Origin: Oscillatoria princeps RMCB-10
Lineage (GTDB): Bacteria > Cyanobacteriota > Cyanobacteriia > Cyanobacteriales > Oscillatoriaceae
Direction of reading: 5' to 3'
Assembly (NCBI GenBank): GCA_019359235.1
Contig: JAHHHT010000031.1
Coordinates: 40,271-104,270 of the forward strand
DNA length: 64,000 nucleotides
Part shown: piece by piece, positions 1 to 9,429 of the stretch
How positions within the stretch are numbered: position 1 is the stretch's first letter
Layout: every line of letters starts with the position of its first letter
The notes under the pieces: generated by a model
Database searches by the model: none
The model's input: only the letters and a program-made list of their open reading frames with translations
What the model was told of the DNA's origin: nothing
Position numbers and translations under genes: made by a program

Positions 1-675
1 AAGCGGCAGTGATTTTTTGAAACGCTTGGGCGCGCATCGCGAAGGAAGGATCGGAAGAGCTGATCTCTAGCTTTCGTCTTCCTTTTTTCTTGAGGAGCGA
101 GACTTAGGCAAGACCCATCGCGAGTGCCGGACGCTTAATATTCTATAGGGCTAACTAACGATAACAAACTGGCGCTGGCAGTCATAACTTTAGTCCTTAC
201 CTCATGCAGTCAGGACTGAAGCCCTGACTGCAAACGCCCTTATCCAGTCTGCGCTAAGTGTCCAGATCCCCCCGTCAGGTCTTCCTCCCGTTGCCCCAGG
301 GGAATTTGTGACGGCTTGCTGCCGGCCAGGGCCTTTAGTTGCGTTCGGGGCTGTTTAAGTTCTAAGTATTTTTTTAACTTTTATGAAATTTATAAGCGAA
401 AGAGCAAATGATTGCGCTATGGTTGGTTCAGTCAGCTATCCGCTCCGTGGACATTTAAAAAGCATAAGCCCCAGCCTCATCCCCGGTTAGGAGAGGGGGA
501 GACATTGCCCATCCCCCCACTGGCAGACCGTCTGCGCCAGCGGAGATGGACAGGGCAGGAGGCCCAGTAAGCTTACAAAAATAACTGTCCCGTTTTCAGC
601 AGGTTCCTGCAGTCTTGTTGGGTTAATCCGGTTTCCCGAATTCGAGTAACTCAATTAGAAAGGAGTCAAAGAATA
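1..675. other. Gene-poor leader region with small repeats
   Basis: No convincing coding sequence is seen. The stretch holds a perfect 10-bp stem hairpin at 205-232 and a C/G-rich segment around 470-500 (CCCCGG ... GAGAGGGGGA) that resembles the core of the GGCGTTGCA repeat family found elsewhere here. The last part (about 560-675) is the likely promoter and leader of the CVNH gene, with a good ribosome-binding site AAAGGAGT just before 668. Confidence 0.6.
205..232. repeat. Small hairpin repeat
   Basis: TGCAGTCAGG (205-214) and CCTGACTGCA (223-232) form a perfect 10-bp stem with an 8-nt loop. From memory, hairpins of this kind (AGTCAGGACT...) are dispersed in filamentous cyanobacterial genomes. 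No T-run follows, so it is not called a terminator. Confidence 0.6.
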
Positions 676-996
676 ATGAGTAGCAGCTATCAATTGACTT
701 GCCAGGATATAACAATTAATGGCAACGTGCTGTCAGCCGTTTGTCAAAGGAGGGATGGGGCGTGTAATGAGACAGCTCTGGTTTTAATGGGAATTGAAAA
801 TATTGATGGAGTCCTGACAGTTACTGACCCCAGCCAAGAGGCGAGTTTCCATCTCAGTTCCGAAAATATTTCTGTTGATGGAGATGTTCTGTCCGCTGAG
901 TGTCGCACCAGAGATGGTGACTGGGTGCCAAGCGAGATAACCCTAAATGGAATTGAGAATATTGATGGAGTCCTGACTTACACAGGTGAGCCGTAG
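676..996 (+). CDS. Cyanovirin-N homology (CVNH) domain protein
   Basis: A 106-aa protein made of one CVNH fold. Two internal repeats of about 45 residues are plain, each running from a Dxx(I/V)NG/DG-like turn through LSA.C..RDG to GIENIDGVLT (near residues 39-48 and 93-101). CVNH proteins are usually carbohydrate-binding lectins, and cyanovirin-N itself binds high-mannose glycans. The length fits (cyanovirin-N is about 101 aa). Repeat 1 keeps both cysteines of the expected disulfide (C9, C23), while repeat 2 keeps only one, so the second disulfide appears absent. There is no signal peptide. The start follows a strong AAAGGAGT at 8-9 nt spacing. The gene stands alone and is followed by a hairpin terminator. 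The fold is well supported; sugar specificity cannot be read from the sequence. Confidence 0.85.
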   Translation: MSSSYQLTCQDITINGNVLSAVCQRRDGACNETALVLMGIENIDGVLTVTDPSQEASFHLSSENISVDGDVLSAECRTRDGDWVPSEITLNGIENIDGVLTYTGEP

Positions 997-1037
997 GTTA
1001 AAGTTTGGCCTCACAAGTCAGAATCTGTGAAAATCAA

Positions 1038-1066
1038 CCCGCCCGGGCGCACTGGGCGGGCATTTT
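1038..1066 (+). terminator. Rho-independent terminator of the CVNH gene
   Basis: CCCGCCC (1038-1044) pairs with GGGCGGG (1054-1060) over a 9-nt loop and is followed by CATTTTT. It lies about 40 nt past the CVNH stop codon. Confidence 0.7.
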
Positions 1067-1290
1067 TGCCCCGGCTCCAAACAACCAAAACATTTTAAAA
1101 ACTTGCCTTAGCGCTCGCGGTGCTTCGCACAGTCAAGCCACAGAAACTCTTTGGAAAAATCAAATATGACTCAAGAAATTCCGCCTGACCCCACCCCCTC
1201 GTTCAGGGCGACCGCAAGGATCGCCCCGTAAGCCTGGGAATGTCGGGGTATTTGGGGGAGCGCCTGCCAAATAGCGACCCTTTTCCCGAG

Positions 1291-1710
1291 TTAACTCGAA
1301 TCGCGAGGGCCGGATCTCGAAGAAGAAGACCTGGGGACACTTGACCGGCGGGCTTGAGGTTTTGGCCCCCTAGGTGCCGGTGGTCGGCTCGGCGGCGGAA
1401 TATCCCGCGCCCCCGCCGCGCCTCCGTAGATATCCAGGTAAACAGATTGGCCAACTGTTCGGGCCGACGCTTCCAGCACTGTCCGGATCGCCTGAATGTT
1501 GCGTCCGCCCCGACCGAAGACACGCCCTTTATCCTCACCTTCCAAGGCCACGCGGAGCCAGACCTTGGGCCGGCTGGGTGACATTTCGCAGTCCACTTTC
1601 AAGGAATCCGGCGAGTCTAAAAAGGGCTCGACTAAAAACCGTACCAGTCCAGCGTAGTCTGCGCCGGCACTGGCGGGTGGGGACTCGAAGTTCGCAGATA
1701 AATCAGCCAC
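1291..1710 (-). CDS. khpA: KH-domain RNA-binding protein (KhpA/YlqC type)
   Basis: A 139-aa protein with a single KH domain at about residues 20-95; the RNA-binding GxxG loop is GRGG at 66-69. The last 40-45 residues are a Pro/Arg/Ser-rich basic tail, which extends it beyond the ~80 aa of Firmicute KhpA. The gene overlaps the end of rpsP by 8 bp, so it is probably translationally coupled to it. rpsP followed by a KH protein is the widespread bacterial arrangement in which KhpA acts as a small RNA chaperone linked to ribosomes and sRNA. The family call is firm; the role in cyanobacteria is inferred. Confidence 0.88.
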   Translation of the reverse strand: MADLSANFESPPASAGADYAGLVRFLVEPFLDSPDSLKVDCEMSPSRPKVWLRVALEGEDKGRVFGRGGRNIQAIRTVLEASARTVGQSVYLDIYGGAAGARDIPPPSRPPAPRGPKPQARRSSVPRSSSSRSGPRDSS

Positions 1711-1951
1711 TGACTTGCTCGAAGATATTCGCTTTTTTGAGAATGCTGCGCACAGTCTCCGTCGGTTGGGCTCCCTGTTTCAGGCGGTTGACAATCGCTG
1801 GCTCGTTTAACTTGGTTTCATTCGTTCTGGGGTTGTAGAAGCCCAGTTCTTCCAGAGGACGCCCATCCCGGCGAGAGGTGCTGTTTATCGCTACGATTCG
1901 GTAGCTGACTTCCTGCTTTTTGCCGTATCGCTTCAATCGCAGTTTGATCAT
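1703..1951 (-). CDS. rpsP: 30S ribosomal protein S16
   Basis: An 82-aa protein with the S16 N-terminus ([14 protein letters not shown]) and the [15 protein letters not shown] segment. S16 helps assemble the body of the small ribosomal subunit. Length and start are normal for bacteria. It lies between ffh (about 170 bp upstream) and the overlapping KH-domain gene, all on the minus strand, as in many bacteria. Confidence 0.97.
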   Translation of the reverse strand: MIKLRLKRYGKKQEVSYRIVAINSTSRRDGRPLEELGFYNPRTNETKLNEPAIVNRLKQGAQPTETVRSILKKANIFEQVSG

Positions 1952-2124
1952 GTTGATGTTGATGCTTTGTACTCCAGTTATGATTTTAAGCTATCAGCTA
2001 TCCGCTATCAGCTTTTAAATTTCACCGGCTTGAGCCCACCATTATACCACTAGAAAGCCCGCAGCCGCAAGCCTAACACAGCTGCCGGCTGAAAGCTTCT
2101 TGCATCGTTGCTGGGGAGCGACCG

Positions 2125-3567
2125 CTAAAGCGTCCCGAACCCCTTCTTTTTCTTTTCCTTTTTCTTTTTCTTCTGAGGGTTCGCGCCTGTGGGGTAGCCT
2201 CGCCAGCCCGGTTGTGGCGGGCGGTTGCCGCCCCAAGGCCCGCCGGCCATGCCCCCCATTCCCGGCAGTTGACCCTGACCCATCTGCTGCATCAGCGTGC
2301 GCATCTTGGTGAAATCAGTCACCAGCTTGCTCACTTCCGCCTCACTGTAGCCCGAGCCGCGAGCGATGCGGCGGCGGCGGCTGGGAGTTCCCGCCAGCAA
2401 ATCCGGGTGGCGGCGCTCCTCAGGGGTCATGGAATTAATCATCGCCTCAGCCTGTTTCAGCTGGGCTTCTCCCTGCTGCAGCTGGTCGTCCGTCAGCTTG
2501 TTCATCCCCGGAATCAGCTTCAGCAGACCGCCGAGAGACCCCATGTTCTTCATCAGCCGCATCTGCTTGAGGAAGTCGGTGAAGTCAAACTTAGCCGTGA
2601 GGATTTTCTCCTGCATCTTCTCGGCATCTGAGAGATCGACCGCCTCAGCGGCTTTCTCCACCAGGGTGACCACATCCCCCATGCCCAGAATCCGAGAAGC
2701 CATCCGGTCTGGATAGAACGGTTGCAGCGCCTCCACCTTTTCGCCGACACCGACAAACTTAATCGGCGCTCCCGAAACTCGCCGAACCGACAGCGCCGCA
2801 CCCCCCCGGCTGTCCCCATCCAGCTTAGTCAGGATAGCGCCGGTGATGCCAATCCGCTCGTGGAAGGTGCGGGTGAGGGAAGCCGCTTCCTGACCCGTCA
2901 TGGCGTCCACCACCAGCAGGGTTTCGTGGGGCTTGACAGTTTCCTTAATCCGTGCTAGCTCTGCCATCATCTCCTGGTCGATTTGCAGGCGACCGGCAGT
3001 ATCAATAATCACGGTATCCACACCATCTGCTTGAGCCCGCTCGACGCCAGCGCGAGCGATCTCCACCGGGTTAGTGCTGGTGCCCATTTCAAACACCGGC
3101 ACCCCGATCTGCTTGCCCAGAGTCAGCAGCTGGTCAATAGCCGCTGGGCGGTAGATGTCAGTCGCCACAAGCAGGGCGCTGCGATTGAGCTTGCGCAGGT
3201 GTAAAGCCAGCTTAGCTGACGCCGTTGTTTTACCGGTGCCCTGCAACCCTGCCATCAGCACAATTGTCGGGGCGGAATCCGCTTTGGCCAGAGGGACATT
3301 CGTTTCCCCCATCACCGCCACCAGTTCGTCATGGACAATCTTGACGAACTGCTGCGCCGGTCGCACCCCGGAGAGCACCTCTGCTCCCTGCGCCTTGGCT
3401 TCCACCTCGGCAATAAATTCCTTGACCACCTGAAGATTCACATCCGCTTCCAGGAGGGCGCGGCGGACATCCCGCAGAGCCTCTTGGATGTTGGACTCCG
3501 AAATCTTGTCCTGACCCCGCAGTTTTTTCCAGGCACCTTCTAAGCGTTCAGCAAGGGCGTCAAACAT
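2125..3567 (-). CDS. ffh: Signal recognition particle protein Ffh (SRP54)
   Basis: A 480-aa GTPase that binds signal sequences and 4.5S RNA and delivers nascent membrane proteins to FtsY. It has an N-domain (1-90), a G-domain with P-loop GLQGTGKTT at 107-115, DTAGR near 190 and TKLDGD near 248, and a Met-rich M-domain (about 300-440, with GSLGGLLKLIPGM and RRRRIARGSG). The tail is Lys-rich and ends KKGFGTL, which I recall as usual for cyanobacterial Ffh. The start gives the normal MFDALAERL N-terminus. It is the first gene of the ffh-rpsP-KH unit. Confidence 0.97.
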   Translation of the reverse strand: MFDALAERLEGAWKKLRGQDKISESNIQEALRDVRRALLEADVNLQVVKEFIAEVEAKAQGAEVLSGVRPAQQFVKIVHDELVAVMGETNVPLAKADSAPTIVLMAGLQGTGKTTASAKLALHLRKLNRSALLVATDIYRPAAIDQLLTLGKQIGVPVFEMGTSTNPVEIARAGVERAQADGVDTVIIDTAGRLQIDQEMMAELARIKETVKPHETLLVVDAMTGQEAASLTRTFHERIGITGAILTKLDGDSRGGAALSVRRVSGAPIKFVGVGEKVEALQPFYPDRMASRILGMGDVVTLVEKAAEAVDLSDAEKMQEKILTAKFDFTDFLKQMRLMKNMGSLGGLLKLIPGMNKLTDDQLQQGEAQLKQAEAMINSMTPEERRHPDLLAGTPSRRRRIARGSGYSEAEVSKLVTDFTKMRTLMQQMGQGQLPGMGGMAGGPWGGNRPPQPGWRGYPTGANPQKKKKKEKKKKGFGTL

Positions 3568-5395
3568 AAATCGATATGGGCTAGCTAGTTCCTTTACTAT
3601 AGTGACACTGCCGAGGGGGGGTTTATCCCACCCTCTCGCTGGCTGACAGATATTTCGGGTCAGCTCCGCCCCTGCAGGTTAACGCCCGAGAAAGGCGCAG
3701 GCTTCTAACCGACTCCCGCCGTCTAGCCCGCTCCCATCTGGGAACCCTGGTGCCTTTTGGCAGCTGGCGGTTGACAAATTCCCGCTCTTAACCAGATTTG
3801 AGGACTTGAGCGAATCGCCGCCAGCCCCCCACAACAGGTTTTGCCTGCGCCGTGGAGTTATGAGTGCTGGCCTTTGAGGCGGTTGGGCCAAACCCCACAC
3901 CGGCTCTTGACTTGTCTGGATACTGCACAAAAGGTATAACACGCTTCAAAACCCAGAACTTAGCTGCCGGCGCTTTCACGCCCATTCTCTTTCAGGGGAA
4001 TGGGAATTCCCGGCACCTTCTTTCAACCCAACAAGCGATGTCCAGAAAGCGTCCCGCCCGGGTGATTTGCAGGCCCCTCTTCTTTGGAAGCCGGTGAGCG
4101 CAGCTTGCTGCATGCGGTCACTCAACTTTTGTTGCGGGTTTTGACTGTTCGCGAACAATTTCTCCCCCATCCCGCCAGCGAACGCAGCGCTTCGCACCAG
4201 GCGACAGAACCCCGACTGGCGCGAACCAGTTGCCAAGCGCTCCTCTGTGCGGGCAGGCAGATTTGACAGGGGCGTGGTGTGTTACCCTCTTATGCTAAGG
4301 GTGCATCTATCTTCACAAAACAACCGCCTGGGCCTTGAGCCGGTGTGACATTCAGGCCGCAAGCCTTGAAGGCTCCGCTGTAGCGCTACTCATAAAACAG
4401 GTCTCGCCCATTGCCCTTACCAGCCGGCTGAATATCTCTGGCGCATGATTCTGCTCTCTGTCAAAAAACCCTGTTGCTCTGCTAGTAGCAACAAAACAGT
4501 TAAGAGCAGCGTCAACCGGCATATTGCCTGGTATAAATATCAGGTCGGTATCTGGCACGCCCCTCAGTGAGTCCAATCAAGTCAGTAAACGTATCGAAGT
4601 CAATGCTCCCATCTGTCAAGCTCTGACCTCAGGCCGACTGTAACAGCATCCGTTCTCAGTGCGAACATGCGCCTTCATTTTCCCTTTGTATGCCTTTATA
4701 CCAAAGTCACCGATGAGGGGATTGTTACCGAAAGCACCAACCTGCAGGCAATCCTTTTTACCCCCCCGTAAAGTGTCGCTGCCGTATCCTGCCGAGAGCG
4801 CAATTGTGGGCCATTTTGCCGGCACCCAATTCACGGTTTGCGCCTCCTTCAAACCTCTTGTTTGTGATTGTCCCTACCATCGGGAAGGATGTTGTGGCCA
4901 CGCCCGCCGGCCCCGCGCGTCGAAAGTCGGCTTGCTTATCCGCTGTTTGTCCGACGGGCCTCGCACAGTATCATTTGCCGAGAGGGATGGCCATCTGACT
5001 GCCTTAATTAAGGAGTTCGGAAGGCGCGAATCGCGCCGGCGGGTTGGATTGCGTTGGGGTTGAAGCCAAAAAAGTCAAAAAAGTTGGCTCAAAGAAAGGG
5101 TGGACAGAAGGGGTGGTTAGAGATAAAGGCTGTTCAGGCGAGCGACAGTGTTCTTCCTTGAGTGGAAGAATAGGAGAGCTGTCTCTACCAGCATTGCTTC
5201 CGGCTCGCGAGCGCGTTTCTGACAGGAGACTGCGCTCCTGAGCAATCGCTCAGTAAAAAATCGGCTGACAGCTTGGATAAAGAGCGGTTAAATTGATGGA
5301 AAATCTGTACTGACAGGCACTTATCTATCGGTAAAAAACGCGAGCGCAGTTGTTTTTTTAGATTCTTATACGATTAAGATTCAAGGTGCAGATCC
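3568..5395. other. 1.8-kb stretch without an intact gene
   Basis: All open frames here are short, lack good ribosome-binding sites and have non-protein-like composition. The ffh promoter should lie in 3568-3650. The segment 4352-4852 may be decayed coding sequence (listed separately). The final 100 bp before 5396 must hold the promoter of the PAS/GAF gene. No tRNA-like or clear structured RNA was recognised. Confidence 0.5.
4352..4852 (-). pseudogene. Possible decayed coding segment
   Basis: Two minus-strand open stretches lie in one frame (4616-4852 and 4352-4576), separated by stops at 4616-4618 and 4577-4579. A protein-like stretch in a different frame bridges the break (…TDGSIDFDTFTDLIGLTEG…, about 4520-4617). 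Gly/Asp-rich composition and frame switching suggest a frameshifted remnant, but no family could be named. This could equally be chance. Confidence 0.25.
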
Positions 5396-7798
5396 ATGTC
5401 TACCTCCGAGTCCACTGTACATCGGTTGAACAGCCAAAGTGAAAGAGAACTGGGTGTCGGGAATAGCGGCCAACCGGGGAAAGAGCCCTGTGACTCAAAC
5501 TGCGCACAAAACATTGACCAAATTTTGGAGGCAATGGCTGCCCAACTGCCCGAATCGCGTCAAATCGAACAGCTGAGATCCTGGAAGAGGAATATAGACT
5601 GGCTCAGTTGTTTTCAGCACTCGACGCGGCTGTTGATGGCGGCGATTGAGCCGGGAACTCTTCGCGTGCGGTATGCGAATGACGCCTTTTGCCGGCTGAC
5701 CGGCATCGAAGCCGACACCCCGGGTGCCGGCGCGAACGGTGACGGCGGTGTGCGGAAGAAAATAATGCTGTTCGATCTGTTCCCAGAATTGGATAAAGCC
5801 GCCCAAGAGCGCTTGTACCGGCGTCACGTCCTGCATCTAGTTCTCAGCCAGCTGTACCAGATCGACCTGCGGGAGTGGCGGCTGCTCGACGAGCCGGTCA
5901 CGGTGACCCTCAACAGCCCCCTTTACCAAGAGCCGCGCTATATCGAATTTTGGCTGGACTCCGACCAGCTGAAAGTTTCCCGCATCAAACCCAAGATAGA
6001 TGAGTTTGCCGATTTGAAGCTACAGCAGTTGGGGGTGGGAGAGGGGAGCCGCCCCGTGAGCGAACTGAGCTGGCCAGACCTGGAGCGCCGGCTGAAGTTA
6101 GAGAACTACCGGATAGAAGGATTGCTGCTGCTCGAGGGGTTCGACGTCACACAGCAGGAGACAATGCGCCGCCTGACTCAGCTGCTGATTGAGCGGGATT
6201 CGATTCTGCGCCCAGATAAATTTAAGCAAATTAACCGGCGCTTGCGAGCGCTATTTCGGGCCCGGAACACGGTCATCCTCAGTGCGGAACGCGAGCAGGC
6301 CCAGCTTTTTTGGGGCGAGGGGGGGGAGTTAAGCCCTGCCGTTTATGCAATGCAGTCCCTGCAAGGGTCCCACTTCGTGCGAGCGGCCAAAGCGAATCAA
6401 GTCTGGAACGTTCCCGATCTGAGTGCGGACTGCCAAACTGAGTGCGAGCGCTTGCTTTTGGAAACGGGCGTCCGCTCCATGTTGCTGATCCCGCTAGTGG
6501 TCAAAGCAGTGGAAGCGGGGCCTGGAAGCGGCCAGCTGGCCGGTTTAGTCGGGCTGACAAGCGACCGGCCATACAACTTCAACAGCGTTGACTGCAAGCA
6601 CGCCCAAGCTTTAATCCCCGCACTGATAACCGCCCTGCGCCAAGCGATTCAGCAGCGAGTGACGCGACTCCACAATATCCACCCAGCCGTCGAGTGGCGG
6701 TTTTTGCAGGAAGCCGAACGGCGCAGCTGGGGACTGCCGCCCGAACCGATTGTCTTTGCTGATGTCTACCCGCTGTATGGCATTTCTGACATTCGGGGCT
6801 CCTCAGAGGAGCGCAACCAGGCCATCCAAACGGATTTGCTAGAACAATTTCGGTTGGGACTGGCGGTGGTAGAAGCCGTTTGCCAATCCCAAGAAAGTGC
6901 CTTCGGCGAGCAGCTGCGCCTGGATGTGTTCCACTATATGGAGCAGTTGCAGGGCCAAGTGACTGTTGATGCTGAAGTCACCGCTATCCAGTATCTTAAA
7001 GAGCACCTGGAAATCTACTTTGACTACTTTGCCCAGTGCGGGCCGGCTGCTTTAGCGGCGGTGGAAGCCTACCGGCTTGGCTGTGCCAACGATCGCGGGT
7101 GTGTTTACGCCGCCCGCGCCCGCTATGACCAGACGATAAACCAGATTAACCAGCTCCTGCGGGAAACTTGGGATCGCTGGCAAGTTCGCATGCAGCAAAT
7201 CACCCGCCACTACTGCGATATAGAGTGTACCGACGGCATCGATCACATGATTTATGCGGGGGCATCGATTGACCCCAAATTTACCCCTTTCCACCTGCGC
7301 AGTCTGCGCTACGAGCAACTGCGGGCCGTCTGCGACTGTGCCAGGACGGCCTTCCACATTCAACAAGAGTGCGGCACGCAGATGCAGGTCACCCATCTGG
7401 TCTTGGTGCAGGACGCAACAGTGGACATTTTTCACGACGAACAAACCGAAAGCCTCTTTGACGTCCGGGGCACGCGCGACACCCGCTACGAAATTGTCAA
7501 GAAGCGCATTGACAAGGCTATTGACGCCCAGACCCAAACTCGCATCACCCAACCGGGCATGCTGACCTTGGTCTACTCCACTGAGGCCGAGTGGGCGCAA
7601 TACCAAGAGTACCTGCGCTACTTAGCTCGTGAAGGCTGGGTGGATACGGAAATTGAATGCGGCATGGTGGAGCAACTGCAAGGAGTCAGCGGTCTGAGGT
7701 TTGCCCGCGTTCGCGTCCTGCCGGCACCCGAAAAGCAGCCCGACCCCAATCTTAACGGGCCTGCTGCCAGCGGCAAGCCTGAAAATATACACTTGTAA
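5396..7798 (+). CDS. PAS/GAF-containing sensor-like protein of unknown output
   Basis: An 800-aa soluble protein. Residues about 75-150 look like a PAS domain (RVRYANDAFCRLTGI). Residues about 285-415 look like a GAF domain, from RRLRALFRARNTVIL through VRSMLLIPLV and LAGLVGLTSDRPY. The remaining ~380 residues form a conserved-looking region opening with PIVFADVYPLYGISDIRGSS (about 455-475), followed by helical segments. I see no histidine kinase, GGDEF, EAL or HTH motif, so the output is unknown. The N-terminal 60 residues are polar and probably disordered. It is monocistronic. PAS and GAF domains typically bind small ligands or cofactors; none can be named here. Confidence 0.75.
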   Translation: MSTSESTVHRLNSQSERELGVGNSGQPGKEPCDSNCAQNIDQILEAMAAQLPESRQIEQLRSWKRNIDWLSCFQHSTRLLMAAIEPGTLRVRYANDAFCRLTGIEADTPGAGANGDGGVRKKIMLFDLFPELDKAAQERLYRRHVLHLVLSQLYQIDLREWRLLDEPVTVTLNSPLYQEPRYIEFWLDSDQLKVSRIKPKIDEFADLKLQQLGVGEGSRPVSELSWPDLERRLKLENYRIEGLLLLEGFDVTQQETMRRLTQLLIERDSILRPDKFKQINRRLRALFRARNTVILSAEREQAQLFWGEGGELSPAVYAMQSLQGSHFVRAAKANQVWNVPDLSADCQTECERLLLETGVRSMLLIPLVVKAVEAGPGSGQLAGLVGLTSDRPYNFNSVDCKHAQALIPALITALRQAIQQRVTRLHNIHPAVEWRFLQEAERRSWGLPPEPIVFADVYPLYGISDIRGSSEERNQAIQTDLLEQFRLGLAVVEAVCQSQESAFGEQLRLDVFHYMEQLQGQVTVDAEVTAIQYLKEHLEIYFDYFAQCGPAALAAVEAYRLGCANDRGCVYAARARYDQTINQINQLLRETWDRWQVRMQQITRHYCDIECTDGIDHMIYAGASIDPKFTPFHLRSLRYEQLRAVCDCARTAFHIQQECGTQMQVTHLVLVQDATVDIFHDEQTESLFDVRGTRDTRYEIVKKRIDKAIDAQTQTRITQPGMLTLVYSTEAEWAQYQEYLRYLAREGWVDTEIECGMVEQLQGVSGLRFARVRVLPAPEKQPDPNLNGPAASGKPENIHL

Positions 7799-7942
7799 TT
7801 TGCATATTTATAACTCTGGGTAGCGGAGGTAAAGATGCTATTCGACCGTCGCAAATTTCCTTTGATACCCAGGTTAAAGGATAATAATATGCAAAATCAG
7901 TGCATAGGCTATCTGCTTGCCCCTGACGGTTAGCCCGCCGCA

Positions 7943-8329
7943 CTACTCCAGGTGCCAGACTTCATTGTCCAACTTGCGACAGCCTTTGAGACCCAAGCTG
8001 GGATTTTTGCGATATTCTTCCTCTGGCACCCACACACTGACCGTCTGAGCGGACGCTACCGAATAGAGGTATTCCACTTTTGGGTCGTAATTCAAGCCCA
8101 CTCTCAAATTCGAGAAATCGTCCTCACAAATCTCAAAACCAAACCGGACTACAATCTGAGCCACTAAGCACTCAGGTGTATCACAGTATTCACCAGCTGT
8201 CTCTCTCTCTTGCCAAAATTTCTCTAGGAATGGTTTAAGGATGCGCCGCACTTTGTCGGGGCTGCCATTCCGACTGGCATAGATGATTGCAGGATTCCCT
8301 TCAACAATAATGTGACAGGGGGTGGCCAT
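7943..8329 (-). CDS. Hypothetical protein (128 aa)
   Basis: No family recognised. It is a compact, soluble mixed alpha/beta-like sequence with no signal peptide or membrane segment. It has four cysteines (residues 5, 49, 68 and 117), too scattered for an obvious metal site. Codon use and composition match the neighbours, and the frame is intact. It converges with the PAS/GAF gene (144 bp apart) and diverges from the next small gene, so it is probably expressed alone. Confidence 0.6.
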   Translation of the reverse strand: MATPCHIIVEGNPAIIYASRNGSPDKVRRILKPFLEKFWQERETAGEYCDTPECLVAQIVVRFGFEICEDDFSNLRVGLNYDPKVEYLYSVASAQTVSVWVPEEEYRKNPSLGLKGCRKLDNEVWHLE

Positions 8330-8466
8330 CTGTTTGACTCCTAGTCTTCCGTTGATTGCCGCTCGCTCGGGCGGTGAGATGGGCTATCTTGATATGAAAA
8401 ACTTCAGTCTGCCCATCTGAAACCATTAGATCACAATCTGATAGCACGTTTGTAGGAGTGTTTTGA

Positions 8467-8886
8467 GTGAACGCAGCTGAGAAGGCCCGGAGCTTTGAAG
8501 TGGCCAGCAAGATCGCGGCAGTGGTTAATTTATTCAAGTCCGAGTTTCCCGGTGCCAGGGCCGATCTCAAACCCTGGATGAATGACCCGGACACTCAGGA
8601 ACTGGTCGATCCCGATTCTATCGACATCGGTTTCCATTTCCCGGGGTGGAGCAGGTCGTTCCAGAGTCGCAGCATTCTGGTTCAGGTTCGCTTTTACGAT
8701 GACCCGCTGGATGGCCACAGGCGTGCCATCGGGGTGGAGGCAGCTGGATTTGACCATCAAGGGAAACAGTGGCGATTCTCAACGGTCGAGGACTGGCGGT
8801 TTGAGGGATCTGCCCAACCGGCACCGGCGGCGGAGGACAAGCTGAAACACTTTTGCCGGCAGATATTCGAGGTGTTCAACGGTTAA
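8467..8886 (+). CDS. Hypothetical protein (139 aa)
   Basis: No family recognised. The GTG start at 8467 is the first in-frame start; the next residues, NAAEKARSFEVASKI, look like an amphipathic helix. The middle is beta-rich (IDIGFHFPGW, ILVQVRFYDD) and the C-terminus is helical (KLKHFCRQIFEVF). There is no signal peptide or transmembrane segment. The intergenic space to the divergent 128-aa gene is only about 137 bp, so the two may share a promoter region. Confidence 0.6.
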   Translation: MNAAEKARSFEVASKIAAVVNLFKSEFPGARADLKPWMNDPDTQELVDPDSIDIGFHFPGWSRSFQSRSILVQVRFYDDPLDGHRRAIGVEAAGFDHQGKQWRFSTVEDWRFEGSAQPAPAAEDKLKHFCRQIFEVFNG

Positions 8887-8930
8887 AGCAATAGAGTGCC
8901 GCAGTGCGACGCACCGCACTTTCAGGGCGT

Positions 8931-8991
8931 GGGGGCGGGTTTACCCCAGATATCTGCAGGTGGCAAAGATTATTGCTGAACCCGCCCCTAC
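8931..8991. repeat. GGGGCGGGTT inverted repeat
   Basis: GGGGCGGGTT (8932-8941) and AACCCGCCCC (8979-8988) are perfect 10-bp inverted arms. Related single or paired words recur near 9617, at 34054-34114 and, as TAGGGGCGGT/ACCGCCCCTA, at 40188-40220. It is a dispersed palindromic repeat and may also end transcription of the gene before it. Confidence 0.6.
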
Positions 8992-9012
8992 AGCCCTTAA
9001 CGCACCTTATCC

Positions 9013-9429
9013 CTAGCCTCTAGCCTCTTTGGTTAAGCTGCAGCAGGATGGGTTGGCAGAGCGATAAGTAGCAGAGCGCTTGCCGAACAAGGCGTACCGG
9101 TGGTCGCGAATCTGTTCGTAGACGCGGTCGCCTGCCCACTTCAGCCCGGGCAGGGCCCGATAGGCGGCCACAAACAGGTTGCCCGCCGGCAGCAAGCGCC
9201 CAATCTCCTCAGCGGCGTCACTGCCTTGCCACCGGCGATCGGGGGCACCGGCGTCAATCAAAATCATGCCCAACTCGCAGTCAGAGGGGGTGATGCCAAA
9301 GCCACTGAGAGCCGGTTGGTCTTGCATGGGGATGTAGGTAAACCGCTCCCCCTTATCTAAGCTTTCCAGCAGCTGCACCAGCGTGACGCACAGGTTGCAA
9401 TTGCCGTCGTAAATTACATGGTAAGTCAT
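9013..9429 (-). CDS. DCC-family thiol-disulfide oxidoreductase
   Basis: A 138-aa protein of the DCC/DUF393 family, named for its N-terminal D-G-x-C-x-x-C motif, seen here as DGNCNLC at residues 8-14. Such proteins have a thioredoxin-like fold and are predicted redox enzymes. I chose the ATG at 9429 because it starts MTYHVIYDGNCNLC, the normal family N-terminus; the open frame upstream to 9534 is rich in Ser and Arg and unlike protein. It is a single gene. Confidence 0.85.
   Translation of the reverse strand: MTYHVIYDGNCNLCVTLVQLLESLDKGERFTYIPMQDQPALSGFGITPSDCELGMILIDAGAPDRRWQGSDAAEEIGRLLPAGNLFVAAYRALPGLKWAGDRVYEQIRDHRYALFGKRSATYRSANPSCCSLTKEARG

Noticed and set aside
1374..1838. A 154-codon plus-strand frame over khpA/rpsP
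   Set aside because: Overlaps two firmly identified genes on the other strand and has Pro/Arg-biased composition.
7052..7606. A 184-codon frame antisense to the PAS/GAF gene
   Set aside because: Shadow frame; the plus-strand gene has clear PAS and GAF motifs across the same bases.
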